Below, one piece after another: positions 54,232 to 63,783 of a stretch of 64,000 bases of DNA. The stretch is from Pararge aegeria (Eukaryota; Arthropoda; Insecta; Lepidoptera; Nymphalidae), in NCBI RefSeq assembly GCF_905163445.1, contig NC_053181.1, positions 20,682,001-20,746,000 of the forward strand. Direction: 5' to 3'. Each line of letters opens with the position of its first letter. Position 1 is the first letter of the stretch. A program made the position numbers and the translations under genes. A model generated the notes under the pieces. That model made no database searches. It worked only from the letters and a program-made list of their open reading frames with translations, and had not been told where the DNA came from.

Positions 54232-54420
54232 ACGAACGTCGTTTTTGCGCTTAGTCCCGTGAGGTTTTGTATGACTTTTAGGAGGAAATTTCCCATAAAA
54301 TGCCTTGACTACGATATTAATTTTTTGCGAACTGCCTGGCTCAGAAGCGAACACTGTAGCCTCATAAATGCGAGGTCCCGTGTCTGTGCGTATTCCATGT
54401 AACACGTAATAAATGTTTCA
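54220..54420 (-). pseudogene. Unrecognised protein fragment, basic C-terminus
   Basis: A minus-strand frame without ATG (the nominal start is GTG at 54405; a stop lies just upstream near 54420) encodes Y-Y-V-L-H-G-I-R-T-D-T-G-P-R-I-Y, then A-S-E-P-G-S-S-Q-K-I-N, then a basic K-S-H-T-K-P-H-G-T-K-R-K and a stop inside the inverted repeat. It looks protein-like but I cannot assign it. It may belong with 53613-53814 on the same strand. Confidence 0.35.
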
Positions 54421-54508
54421 GTAAATTTATAAAGTGGGTAAATAATAAAACTTTTGGATATATAGGATAGGATATAATAGGATACTTATTATTATCGTAA
54501 ACTTTTTT

Positions 54509-54607
54509 AGTATGCTGAAAAAAACGTGTATGGATATGTGTGAGTGCGTTTGTAAGTTTGTGTCTGCTTGTATGTTTGGGTGCATAGTTTCTATTTCTGT
54601 TTTATAT
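54509..54607 (+). repeat. ~100-bp direct duplication, copy 2
   Basis: Near-identical to 52738-52838 (three substitutions and one deletion). Immediately followed by the retroelement 3' end at 54628. Confidence 0.88.
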
Positions 54608-54627
54608 TTTTTTTCTATATTCTCGCT

Positions 54628-54760
54628 GCGGTGGTTTCGAGGACGTTTTAGATTTTATTTAGTTTTTAAATAGTTTATTTTAGGTTATATTTATAATTTT
54701 ATTTCAAACTGTTCTAAATAAATTTAAACTTTTGATAAATATAACATTTAATTAATTTAT
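54628..54760 (+). mobile_element. Retroelement 3' end (GFEDVLDFI type)
   Basis: CGCTGCGGTGGTTTCGAGG and GACGTTTTAGATTTTATTTAG give the last codons G-G-F-E-D-V-L-D-F-I and a stop, as in the minus-strand copy at 10035-10345. The 3' UTR AATAGTTTATTTTAGG is also shared. Almost all of the ORF is missing. Confidence 0.65.
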
Positions 54761-55704
54761 TTATTTATTCCGATCTTACATTTTTGTCATTACAGGGAAA
54801 ATTATCCTAATACGACAATGCAGCATGTTATGTAAATTTAAATAATATATATAACTATAGTGTATATGATAAAATCCAAATCGCTATATATGTTGAGTGA
54901 ACTCACAAGAGTTCACTCAACATATTCATATTGGCTATATATTTTATTAAATTGATTAGGATTTTTACAAATCCGCTAATAATAAATAGTTTTCAAGAAA
55001 CTATGTAAATTATATCTGATTAACAACCATTTTCATGCATTGTCGATACACTTCAGTCCCACGTGGGCTCAAACGAGCCAAAGATACCTCTGTTAGAAAT
55101 TGGGTTATGGATGATCAAAAACAACTCGATGGATAGAACTGAATTTAATATTATCCAAAAATATTATTATTATTTTATTATATTAGCAAGGTAAGTAATA
55201 CGTCTGTCACCTAGCAAACTGTGAACAAGAATGAATGAGATGGCGCTGGTACATTACTTTTATAACATGTAACATTCAAAGTACCTTCTCAAATATAATT
55301 ATAAATGAAGATTAGTTTTGGTATTCATTTGTAACGTAAACCAACAACCTCCTGGTGTCTTAGTCGTTTATCACAAGTGTTACAAGGAATATGTGTTACA
55401 AGTATCCCTCAATGAAAAGAAATTGCAATGTTTTCTTAGAAATGGTTTTCATTATCTCAATACAGTACGACGGGGAAATTAAAAAGACAAGAGGAAATGG
55501 CAATATCGTAACGAACAATAAATACAGTGAAAATGCTTGCAATTTTATCTATATTGTACCACTTTTTAATTAGCTTCAGTTATGTACTGAATTCGACCCG
55601 TATGTATTTAAGGTGCCAACATAACCGTAGACAGGTATTTTAGAATGTCGGTAATATAATGAATACTCAGTTATATAGAAGACCACCATTGTGCGCTTTT
55701 GTCT
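54761..55704. other. No gene; contains a perfect hairpin
   Basis: Apart from the hairpin at 54889-54924 no feature is seen. Small frames have no motif. Confidence 0.4.
54889..54924. repeat. Perfect 16-bp hairpin, 4-nt loop
   Basis: TATGTTGAGTGAACTC at 54889-54904 is exactly inverted at 54909-54924, with loop ACAA. Confidence 0.85.
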
Positions 55705-56118
55705 TATAAATAAGTATATATACTACAACAATACACACATCGCCATCTAGCCCCAAAGTAAGCGTAGCTTGTGTTATGGGTACTAAGATGACTGATGAAT
55801 ATTTTTATGAATAACTAGCTGTCCCGGCGAACTTCGTACCGCGGATCTTTTTTTTTTTATAAATGTTATATTTTAATACTTATTATCCTATTCCAGTCTA
55901 AGAGAAATCCAAAAAATCAAATATGATGTAAATTAGTCCAGCTGTTCTAGAGTTATAAATGGTGTAACTAAAAAAACTTTCATCTATATATATGGGTATA
56001 CATAAATACTTATAATTAACATATAAATACCCAAACACTGAAAAGCTTTCATGTGCATCACACAAACATATTCTAGTTGTGGGAATCGAACCCACGACCT
56101 TGGACTCAGAAAGCAGGG
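55705..56118 (-). mobile_element. SINE-A split by a Helitron
   Basis: The right half (GGTTCGATTCCC in reverse at about 56084-56096) and the left half (55720-55814) are contiguous in other copies. A 182-bp Helitron separates them. The head ends at 56118 and lacks the A box. Confidence 0.88.
55815..55996 (-). mobile_element. Short Helitron inserted at an A^T site in SINE-A
   Basis: CTAG at 55815-55818, reading minus, ends CGAAGTTCGCCGGGACAG-CTAG. Removing 55815-55996 restores the SINE sequence ATGAATAA|TATACATAAA, so insertion was between A and T with no target duplication, as Helitrons do. The 5' start is CCCATATATATAG rather than canonical TC. Confidence 0.82.
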
Positions 56119-56135
56119 ACAATTTGTAAAATTAC

Positions 56136-56285
56136 ATATTCCTAAATGTTCTCTGGTCTGGTCTTAGCCGTGGCTAGTTACCACCCTATCGACAAAGACG
56201 TACCGTCAAGTGATTCAGCGTTCCGATACGATGTCGCGTAGAAACCTTTGGCCTATGGGTTTATGACCGACTTCCTGCCACACAA
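56136..56285 (+). mobile_element. SINE-C body
   Basis: GTTCTCTGGTCTGGTC, GCCGTGGCTAGTTACCACC, GACAAAGACGTACCG and GATGTCGCGTAGAAACC. The head is missing. Confidence 0.7.
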
Positions 56286-56692
56286 AAATAAACACACAAA
56301 CAGCACTTATATTTACATCATATTAATTAAATCGGTTTTATCTAAAACACACATGCTTTTAAAACTCATGCTCTACTTAAAATAAGTTTACTTGTATATT
56401 TAATTTTTGCTGTATATGTGTTTATGTTTGTGTGCTACAGGTTAAACACGAATAAATACCTCTGACAGGTTAGCCCGCTATCCTTTAAATCGCATCACAA
56501 AATTTGCATCACAACTTGCTACAAGGTCTTATTGCAATCAAGGGTTAACTGGTGGTGGAATAAAAAATTTAAATTTTATGATTTAGATCAATATTAAAAA
56601 ACTTCTGACTTGTTTGTAATATAGTCTTGCAATAGGATCAACTAACTCAATTGTGGTTTTCATTTTTGTGGTTCTACCTACTAAATGACTGA

Positions 56693-57509
56693 CAGGGTTA
56701 ATTAAAAATACCAGAAAGCTCTGGGCTTTGTAGTTCCTATGATTAAAATTAAAAACATTTTTTCTACGACCTTTCAAAATTCAGTATTCATTTATTTCTG
56801 CAAAATTACATTACACTGTGAAGCCAAATACATGTGATTTTACAACGTCGCGTAGTGGGGTCAGTGACCGCACGATATACCTTATTGAGTAGTAATAAGT
56901 AATAAATAATAGTAAGTAGTAATAAGTAGAGTATGTAAAATATTTAATATTTAATATTAAAGTGGATCTTTTATTACATCGTTTCAGACTTTTTCGACTG
57001 TGTGTTGCATGTCGCGTGACGGTCGGCCGCGGAGTAGGTATAAAGTGGCAGCAATCGTCAGAGCTCTATCCCTCATTTGTGCCAGGGCTCCATAAAATAT
57101 TGGTAACTTTTATAAACTGTGAAACTCATGATAAAGATGGAATTGATAATAGAATGATTGAAATAATTCAAGAACGTATCAAAATGACTAAACGATTATA
57201 AAAAATTGTTTTCAGTTTTTTAATATGTGTATATCATCCAAATGATTGTTAAATATTATGTATGTCGTACTCTATAACACAGACTACTTCAAAAAAGTAT
57301 TGTATATCATTCCTAATATCCAAGTATAAAATTAAGATTGATGAAGAGATTTTTATACCTTTAATGTGAAATAAAGTTACACTTTTACCGTGGTTTCATA
57401 AAACCACACAATCAATTTATGATAAAAAAAAATTGTTGAATACAAATTGTTAAATTTGAAGTAAACAATCGTAGGTCGAGAACTTTCTGGTATTTTTTAT
57501 TTCACCCTG
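56693..57509. mobile_element. TIR element, possibly Tc1/mariner-like
   Basis: The left end CAGGGTTAATTAAAAATACC and the right end (minus strand) CAGGGTGAAATAAAAAATACC continue matching through CAGAAAG-C/T-TCT, about 33 bp with four mismatches and one indel. The right flank is TA and the left is GA, consistent with a decayed TA target. Length 817 bp. An inner 79-codon frame (56962-57201, GTG start) has no recognisable transposase motif. Confidence 0.6.
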
Positions 57510-58015
57510 TATAAAAAAATTATCTAACTAATTTTCCTTTATCTAAAGGACCAGGTGAAAATAAAAAGGATATAATTTTTGTCATAATTCAAAACAAATT
57601 TTAGCACTGAACTTGCTTAAAACCTTTTTAGAGTGTGTGGAAACAAACGTTACTAGTGCAGGCTTTCAACAAGACAGTCGTACAACTGAGCTATATTTTT
57701 AGCCCCGGCTCAAAAACTACGCAGTGTTATAAGTCTTACGTGCTGTGTGGCTGTATGTCTGTCTGTAGCATGGTAACTACCGTACGGATAAACCAATTTT
57801 GATTTTTTATTTGAAGCGTGAATTCGTCGGAACTGTTTCTAGCTATGTGTGATGAAAATCTAAGATGGCCGCTGGCACAAAATGGCGGATGATATATAAA
57901 TTATGGATATCAAATGAAATGGGCTTGACTAGTAGAAAACTATACACTATGTTAAATTTCAAATCTAATATGGCCGGAACTACAACTACGAATTGTATAT
58001 ATTTTTCGCACATTT
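57510..58015. other. Unassigned; possible repeat at 57700-57960
   Basis: TGTGTGGCTGTATGTCTGTCTG and CTAAGATGGCCGCTGG suggest TE-derived sequence but no second copy exists here. Confidence 0.35.
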
Positions 58016-58135
58016 TGACAGCCGATTGGTGCGGTGGGCAGTGGCCTTGCTTTCTGAATCCAAGGCTGTGTGTTTGTGAACATGAATGATTTTCAGTGTC
58101 TGGGTGCTTACATGTATATAATGTATGTTAAGTAT
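58016..58135 (+). mobile_element. SINE-A, 3'-truncated
   Basis: TTGACAGCCGATTGGTGCGG and CTTTCTGAATCCAAGGC keep the A-box side. The B box is largely deleted, and the copy stops after GTCTGGGTGCTTACATG. Confidence 0.75.
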
Positions 58136-58169
58136 GAAAGGGGTACTAGCGTCAGGGGTTTTTATATTT

Positions 58170-58300
58170 AATTTATATACAACGCCCCTACCGGCAAAGG
58201 CGTGCTGCCCAGCAATTTAGCATTTCGGGACGATGTCGCGGCAAAATCTACTAGGGGTATTCCATTAATATACTTGCTTCCATCTTAGACTGAATAATCA
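58170..58300 (+). mobile_element. SINE-C body with 3' end
   Basis: CCCCTACCGGCAAAGGCG, GATGTCGCGGCAAAATC and GCTTCCATCTTAGACTG, the last being the 3' region missing from the other copies. Confidence 0.6.
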
Positions 58301-59544
58301 ATTACTGTCAGGTATGGCAGTCAAGTGCTAACTTGTAGTGAAATAAAGATTTTATTAACGCACTGAACTAGGTTCTTAACGAACAAAATAGCACCAACAT
58401 ATTGGTGCTAAAACGATTAAAGAACAAAAGTCGGGCGCACAAAATAACCTTATGTTGCCAAGTTGACAGTAGTATTTTACGGAATACAACCTGTCTGTAG
58501 GTATTTTCTTATAGTCGCCCTAACAGGGTTCGAGATAGTTCATAAATACTCATAAACGGATGAAATATAGACTGGAAGTTTGTAATGAGAAAGTTCTTCA
58601 GTTTAAAAGATACTTTTCCAGTTAAATCAAAGAAAATTGGAATTTTGGCTTTCGGTTAAAAAGGAAGTTCCACCATACCACACTATAAAAAGTCCACCCG
58701 CAAGGGTTCGTAGAAAAGTTAGTAATTTTAATTAATTCATTTCACTAGTTTGGCCAGACTTTTTAGAACTGGACAGACGCACCGCGGCGAAATATTTTAA
58801 TCTTTCTACGCAAACATAAACCTTTTTTTGTTTATAATTAATTATTTAAAAAGTGCCGTCGCACTCTAAAGTCTTGTGTAGTATTTTTTGTCTGCGCTGC
58901 CACAATAAATGACCGACAAGTTGTTCCCGCAACTTTTTCTATAAGATTAATCCGAGAAAACAAAACTTTTCTCATAAATAAAAGCGCCTTTCTGCTTCAC
59001 TGGGCCCTCGCCGTAAATTGTGAAAATATTATTGCGCTCTTAAGTATCTCGTCGAGTGTAGACTTTAGGCTTTATACGTAGCTTCAATTTCGTGACACGT
59101 AAAAAGGACGCTGTAATATTACATAGTAGAGATATTGTATTTTTTTTATAACAAAAAATTTAGGTAGGTATCTAATTAAGTCCAATTTTAATATATTGCT
59201 GTGTGGTGACGGCAGATCAGAATATAGTTTTCACAACAAATATAATAGAAAAAGGTATTTAATACATTAAAAAATTTATTATAAAGCATTATCTCATTAT
59301 CGGAAAACCAAGTTTCATTATTTAAATTTGAGATTTTTGTTTGTACAATTGAATCAATTAAATCACCGGAATGACTTTTATTGAAAAACAAAATTGTTGA
59401 CTATAGCTATCTTCAGGGTGTCGGTTTTGAGTGACGGTGTGCGCGCGCATCGTAAAAATTTACTCTCATCATTTTTCCCTAACGCACCAAAAGAAGAATA
59501 ACTTCAATAACCTAGTATGTTAACTTGTGTTACGCACAAAAATT
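58301..59544. other. No recognised feature
   Basis: About 1.2 kb without a supported gene or repeat match. Confidence 0.4.
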
Positions 59545-59600
59545 TGACTAAATAAAATCTAAAACGTTTTCGAAACTACCGCAGCGAAGCATTGTTCAAA
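59545..59600 (-). mobile_element. Retroelement 3' end fragment (GFEDVLDFI type)
   Basis: AAATAAAATCTAAAACG and GAAACTACCGCAGCGAAGC are the reversed last codons shared with 10035-10345 and 54628-54760. Confidence 0.6.
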
Positions 59601-60068
59601 GTAATTGGTTATGGACACGTTTTTAAAAGCCTTAAATATACTTTTAAAATTTTATATTACCGACAAATAAACACTATGATTGTTTCAATAAAAAAAATCA
59701 CTTAAGTCCGTTGAAAACTTATACGTGTTCAACTTTTGTTCCAAGCACCATATTTTAAGTCAGCAAGCCATTATGAAAATATTAAAATCCAGACAATAGA
59801 GAGAATGTCTGTAACACAGAATATTTTGTAAAGCTATGAGGACTGCTAATATCACAGGAAAATACAATTTTATGGTAATTTTGCCATTATCACATCTATA
59901 ATTACATGCAAATTTCTTTTCACCCTCCAAGGGGGTAAATGGAAAATAATCTAATGCTTCCCACCCAGTTTGGTCCGACGCCAACGGGTCGAACACTTAC
60001 AATACAACTTACATTCGTTCTTATGAAAGGCTAATTAGAAAGAAGGGTTCCAACCCGATACATGATAA
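59601..60068. other. No recognised feature
   Basis: A 78-codon minus-strand frame (59760-59996) has no motif. Confidence 0.35.
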
Positions 60069-60560
60069 CGAAACCCTTTTATTCCAGCACTTTTCCGTTA
60101 GATCAAACAGTTTTAGTTAGCCACTATATAGTCAGCACCGCTTTGGTGGCCACCGACTACGCTTTTTTGTTTAATATCTATACTTATCTTTGTTATAAAG
60201 TAAGGTTTTTAAACTTGTTGATAGCCGCAAACAAGTAGGTATCTACTACTATTATGCACTTACCCCAGTTTTGGATTTCTATATAAAATATTTTTTCTGT
60301 CGTTTTACAGTTTTTCAATTCTTATTTTATGTATTGTTATGTCTCTTCTGCCTTTTTGGAGGGGGGTTCTTAGCCGACGGGGTATTCATGATTACAAAAC
60401 ACTTTTGTTCCAGGACTATTTCCTGAGATCAATCAGCCTTTGTAAGCCACCAAATAATCAACACCATCATGGTGGCAGTTGACTACGCCTTTTTGTTAAA
60501 TACCTATGTATATCTTTGTTATTAAATCACGGTTTATAACTTTTTATAGCTACCTCATTG
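60069..60560 (+). repeat. Diverged tandem duplication, period ~330
   Basis: Copy 1 (about 60069-60212) and copy 2 (about 60394-60545) share TTTTATTCCAGCAC/TTTTGTTCCAGGAC, AGATCAAACAG/AGATCAATCAG, GGTGGC followed by GACTACGC-TTTTTGTT, and TATATCTTTGTTAT-like blocks in the same order. No protein or TE signature recognised. Confidence 0.6.
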
Positions 60561-60723
60561 TTTTCAGCCTTAAGATTTTTATAAAAAATTAAATGTTTTA
60601 GTTTATGAACTTTCTCCTTTCTCCTTCTAACTGACAATATAGTTTTGTATTCGCAAGTTGTGGCAGTCTTTAAGTGGGTCTACAATATTACATTTATATG
60701 TTTTTTCATTTTTTGTTTAGTTT

Positions 60724-60800
60724 TTAAGAGTTGTTGTTGTTGATTGTCCTATGTTTTTGTTGTTGTTGTTGATTGTCCCTTAAATAAATAAATAAATAAA
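60724..60800. repeat. GTT and AAAT microsatellites
   Basis: TTGTTGTTGTTGATTGTCC occurs twice (near 60731 and 60756), followed by an AAATAAATAAAT run. Confidence 0.85.
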
Positions 60801-61052
60801 CTTGTATTTGATTAATTGTTATTTCTTTGCGAGTGAAATAATTGCAGAATACACGAGGGTTATCTTATTGCTTATTGTCCTAGGGCGTGACAATGCGACA
60901 TTTTAATTATTATAATTACGTTACACTTTTTGCTCTCGTGTATATTTTAACACGTAAGTATTGTTGGAATTTTATCGAGACTGGGTTTTCTAATAATATC
61001 AAGTTATGGTTCTAATTATTATGTCAGAAGATAAAAAAATCTTGATATATTA

Positions 61053-62371
61053 CTAGCGGTCGGTAAGTCAATCTTAAAAGATATTTTTTTTTTTTAACCT
61101 TTAAAGGGGAACAACTTTATGATACGTTGATTTTATGGAAATTTCAACTGTTTACATTCAAATTCAAAAATGTTTTATTCCTTTACACCTTATCGCAGGC
61201 ACTTATGAAGCCTTCATACATTTAACATGTTAGTACTAAGTTTAGTGATGGTGATAACTGCATTCGTTAACTTAAAAGTAAAGCTAGGAGAGTTCCTAAC
61301 GCGCCCTGGTCTAAGAAGAGCCCACAGCATCTAAACCAGGTTTTTTTTTGGTATCACAGCGAGTTCATGTTTAGCTATGGAGTGAGAGGCACTTATACCC
61401 AAGCTTATTAAATTATAATAGGATTTTTCTATAAGCTTACGTTTTATATATAAACTTTGAACTTTATTGAGAGACATCCCAAGGATTTCATCTGGTAATT
61501 TGTTATAAAATGGTATACAATTACTCTTAAATGACTAATTATTTGTATGCAGCCTCCACTACAAGTTTATGTTTAATTCTAATATTAATATTGTTACAGT
61601 CCACTTTCTTTTTAAATTTTGTTATATATAACAAAATTATGCACCGTCATAATTTTAGGTTCTTTAAATTTATCTCTTAAATACTCTTTTGGGCCCATTT
61701 TATGTATTGCACGAACAGCCCTCTTCTGCAGTACAAATATAGAATCAATATTAGCAGCATTACCCTATAATAGTATACCGTAGGACATTATACTGTGAAA
61801 GTAACTAAAATACTCAAGCCTGGCAGTTTCTACATCTGTCATACTACGCATTTTTTTTACCGCCTATGATGCAGAGCTAAGTCTGTTCAATCAATTATTT
61901 ATATGTGGGCCCCATTCAAGTTTAGCCCCATCTAACGTTATACCTAGAAATATTGTCGTATCCACCAGATACAATTCCTCATTATTAAGTTTTACAATGG
62001 TTTTTACTTGTTGAACATTAGGTAACGTGAATTTAATACACTTGGTTTTTTCCCGTTCAGAGCTAAATTGTTGGATTCAAAACATTGTACTACTTTAGCG
62101 AGACATTTGTTTACATCGTCAAGATTTGTTTCGCGTCTTTTAATTTTAAACATCAGTATGTGTTTACGCTGCGGAAGCTGTCACCACAAAAAAGGAAAAA
62201 AGCCCAGATATTGAGACATTTTTCGATATATATAAGCTATAGCTTACCTCGTTAAACGGGCTATCCAACACTGAAATAATTTTTCAAATCGGACCAGTAG
62301 TTCCTGAGATCATCGCGTTCAAGTAAAAAAACAAAGAAACAAGCTCTTCAACTTTATATATTAGTATAAGA
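61053..62371 (-). mobile_element. Helitron H1, copy B, interrupted by a LINE
   Basis: The minus strand starts TCTTATACTAATATATAAAG at 62371 with A before it, and ends CTTACCGACCG-CTAG at 61056-61053 with T after it. That is a complete A|TC...CTAG|T Helitron. The interior matches 9165-9921 (ATCTCAGGAACTACTGG, CTCGATAAA-like block, AAGGGGAACAACTTT). A 1-kb LINE lies between 61156 and 62160. Confidence 0.8.
61156..62160 (-). pseudogene. LINE-1 family copy inserted in a Helitron
   Basis: The minus strand begins just after the F-A-D-D catalytic motif (M-F-K-I-K-R-R-E), continues through F-L-G-I-T-L-D, the K-K-A-V-R-A-I and K-F-K-V-Y regions, and ends in the 3' UTR with a GAATTTGAATG tail. TGTTTAC at 61149-61155 and 62161-62167 is a 7-bp target duplication. 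Several frameshifts and stops make it a dead 5'-truncated copy of the family at 29188. Confidence 0.85.
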
Positions 62372-62554
62372 TAAGATGATAAATCATTTCTCAGACTTGA
62401 TTTAATATGATACTATCGGGGGCACCGGGAGCAGTTGTAGGGACATACTATTTACATAAATTAACTGTGGCATTCCACTCGCACTTACTTTCTGTGATGC
62501 CACGTTCCGTTTCATAGCGACCGATCAGACGTGTATGTGTAATACTTTGTGCTA

Positions 62555-62705
62555 CAATTAGAATAGAATAGAATAGAAGATGAAGTCTTTATTGCAAATA
62601 CAAATAGAAAGCTAGGTAACAAAACAAACGATAATACAAAATATATGCGCACAGGCGGCCTTATCGCTTGAAGCGATCTCCTCCAGACAACCTTTGGTTG
62701 AAGAA
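62555..62705 (-). mobile_element. LINE 3' tail (GCGATAAG type)
   Basis: AGAATAGAATAGAATAGAAG tail in reverse, TCTTTATTGCAAATAC, GGCGGCCTTATCGCTTG, AAGCGATCTCC and CAGACAACCTTTGG. Same tail unit as 12338-12485. Confidence 0.75.
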
Positions 62706-62797
62706 ACATATTACATAAGGATAGTGCAATCCTCAAATTTATTAATTATATACAGTCCATATACTATACATAGTTAGTTAAAACATATATATATATA

Positions 62798-63049
62798 CTA
62801 GCTTTTTCCCGCGACTTCGTCTGCATTAGATTTTGTTTTTAAAGTATTCAGTATCGCTAAGCCTTAGCAGCTAAGGCTTAGCGATGTATAATAAAATAAA
62901 CTTGCGACTATAATTAAAGATATAAGCTATCCTATCTCTTAAGTTGGACGAGACTGCTCACGGTGTGCCAATTTAATTTAAAATCGGTTAAGTAGTTTAG
63001 GAGTCCATCGCGGATAAACATCGTGACAGGAGATTTATATATATAAAGA
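62798..63049 (-). mobile_element. Complete short Helitron (252 bp)
   Basis: The minus strand starts TCTTTATATATATAAATC at 63049 (A before) and ends GCAGACGAAGTCGCGGG-AAAAAG-CTAG at 62801-62798 (T after). An inner perfect palindrome (62853-62868 with 62870-62885, ATCGCTAAGCCTTAGC) sits near the 3' end. Confidence 0.78.
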
Positions 63050-63348
63050 TATATACAATATTATTTGTGACTATTATATAGGTACTATCTTTGATTCAAA
63101 ATGTGGGTGTACCCTAATGTAATTTTATGTTGTGTAATTGCGTAAACAATGCATATTTAGGAAATAGCAGAAAATCGCGTTTTATCGCGGCTGTCATTTT
63201 TTGAAGAGTTCCGTTGTTTCCAAAACTCATTACCAAATTAATATGGGACCATTTTGGATTAAACCCCTTTCGAACGAAAAAATAATTTGTTTAAATAAAA
63301 TAAACATCCGAACGTATTCGGCTTTTTGAAATCGGTTCAGAAGCCGGT
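63050..63348. other. Unassigned
   Basis: CGCGTTTTATCGCGGCTG and GAACGTATTCGGC have a repeat-like look, perhaps internal sequence of the LINE that ends at 63645. Confidence 0.35.
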
Positions 63349-63645
63349 ATGTCTCTCCTGGCTATTATTGAATTGATTGTTAAAATGAACAAGGAGTATT
63401 TTGTCAGAAAATATAAAAATAATATTCGTACGAAATATAAATTTGGTATATGTGTTCCCCAAAATAAATGTTACGTATTTGCGAAAAGTACTTATGCTCG
63501 TGGTACTCGTAAAAAAAATTTTAACCATTTACCACTTATGGTAAAAAAATTAGACGGAAATATTTAAAAACAAAGATTAAGAATTTGGGTTAATAAGTAA
63601 GGCGTATTATATATTAAGGAATATTTTTGTGACATTTCTTAGTTA
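63349..63645 (+). pseudogene. LINE C-terminal fragment (FNHLP type)
   Basis: The 72-codon frame has N-N-I-R-T-K-Y-K-F-G-I-C-V-P, then T-R-K-K-N-F-N-H-L-P-L-M-V-K-K-L, and past a stop a second frame gives R-L-R-I-W-V-N-K ... Y-I-K-E-Y-F. The layout F/Y-N-x-L-P ... W-x-x-K ... Y-Y-S-I-x-E-Y matches the C-terminus of CR1/Jockey-group LINEs. It is not the family at 29188. Confidence 0.55.
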
Positions 63646-63783
63646 GTGTCCAAAGTTTAAAATTTTAAGTGTTTATAGTAATTTGTAATATAAACTCTAA
63701 ATATGTAAGAAAATTGCAGGACATAAAGTGGCAAACTGTTAGAAATATTCCCACTTTTTCCCAATTTATTCTATTCTATATAT

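Noticed and set aside
56962..57201. 79-codon frame as a transposase
   Set aside because: It starts at GTG, is very short, and shows no catalytic D-D-E/D pattern or helix-turn-helix that I can recognise.
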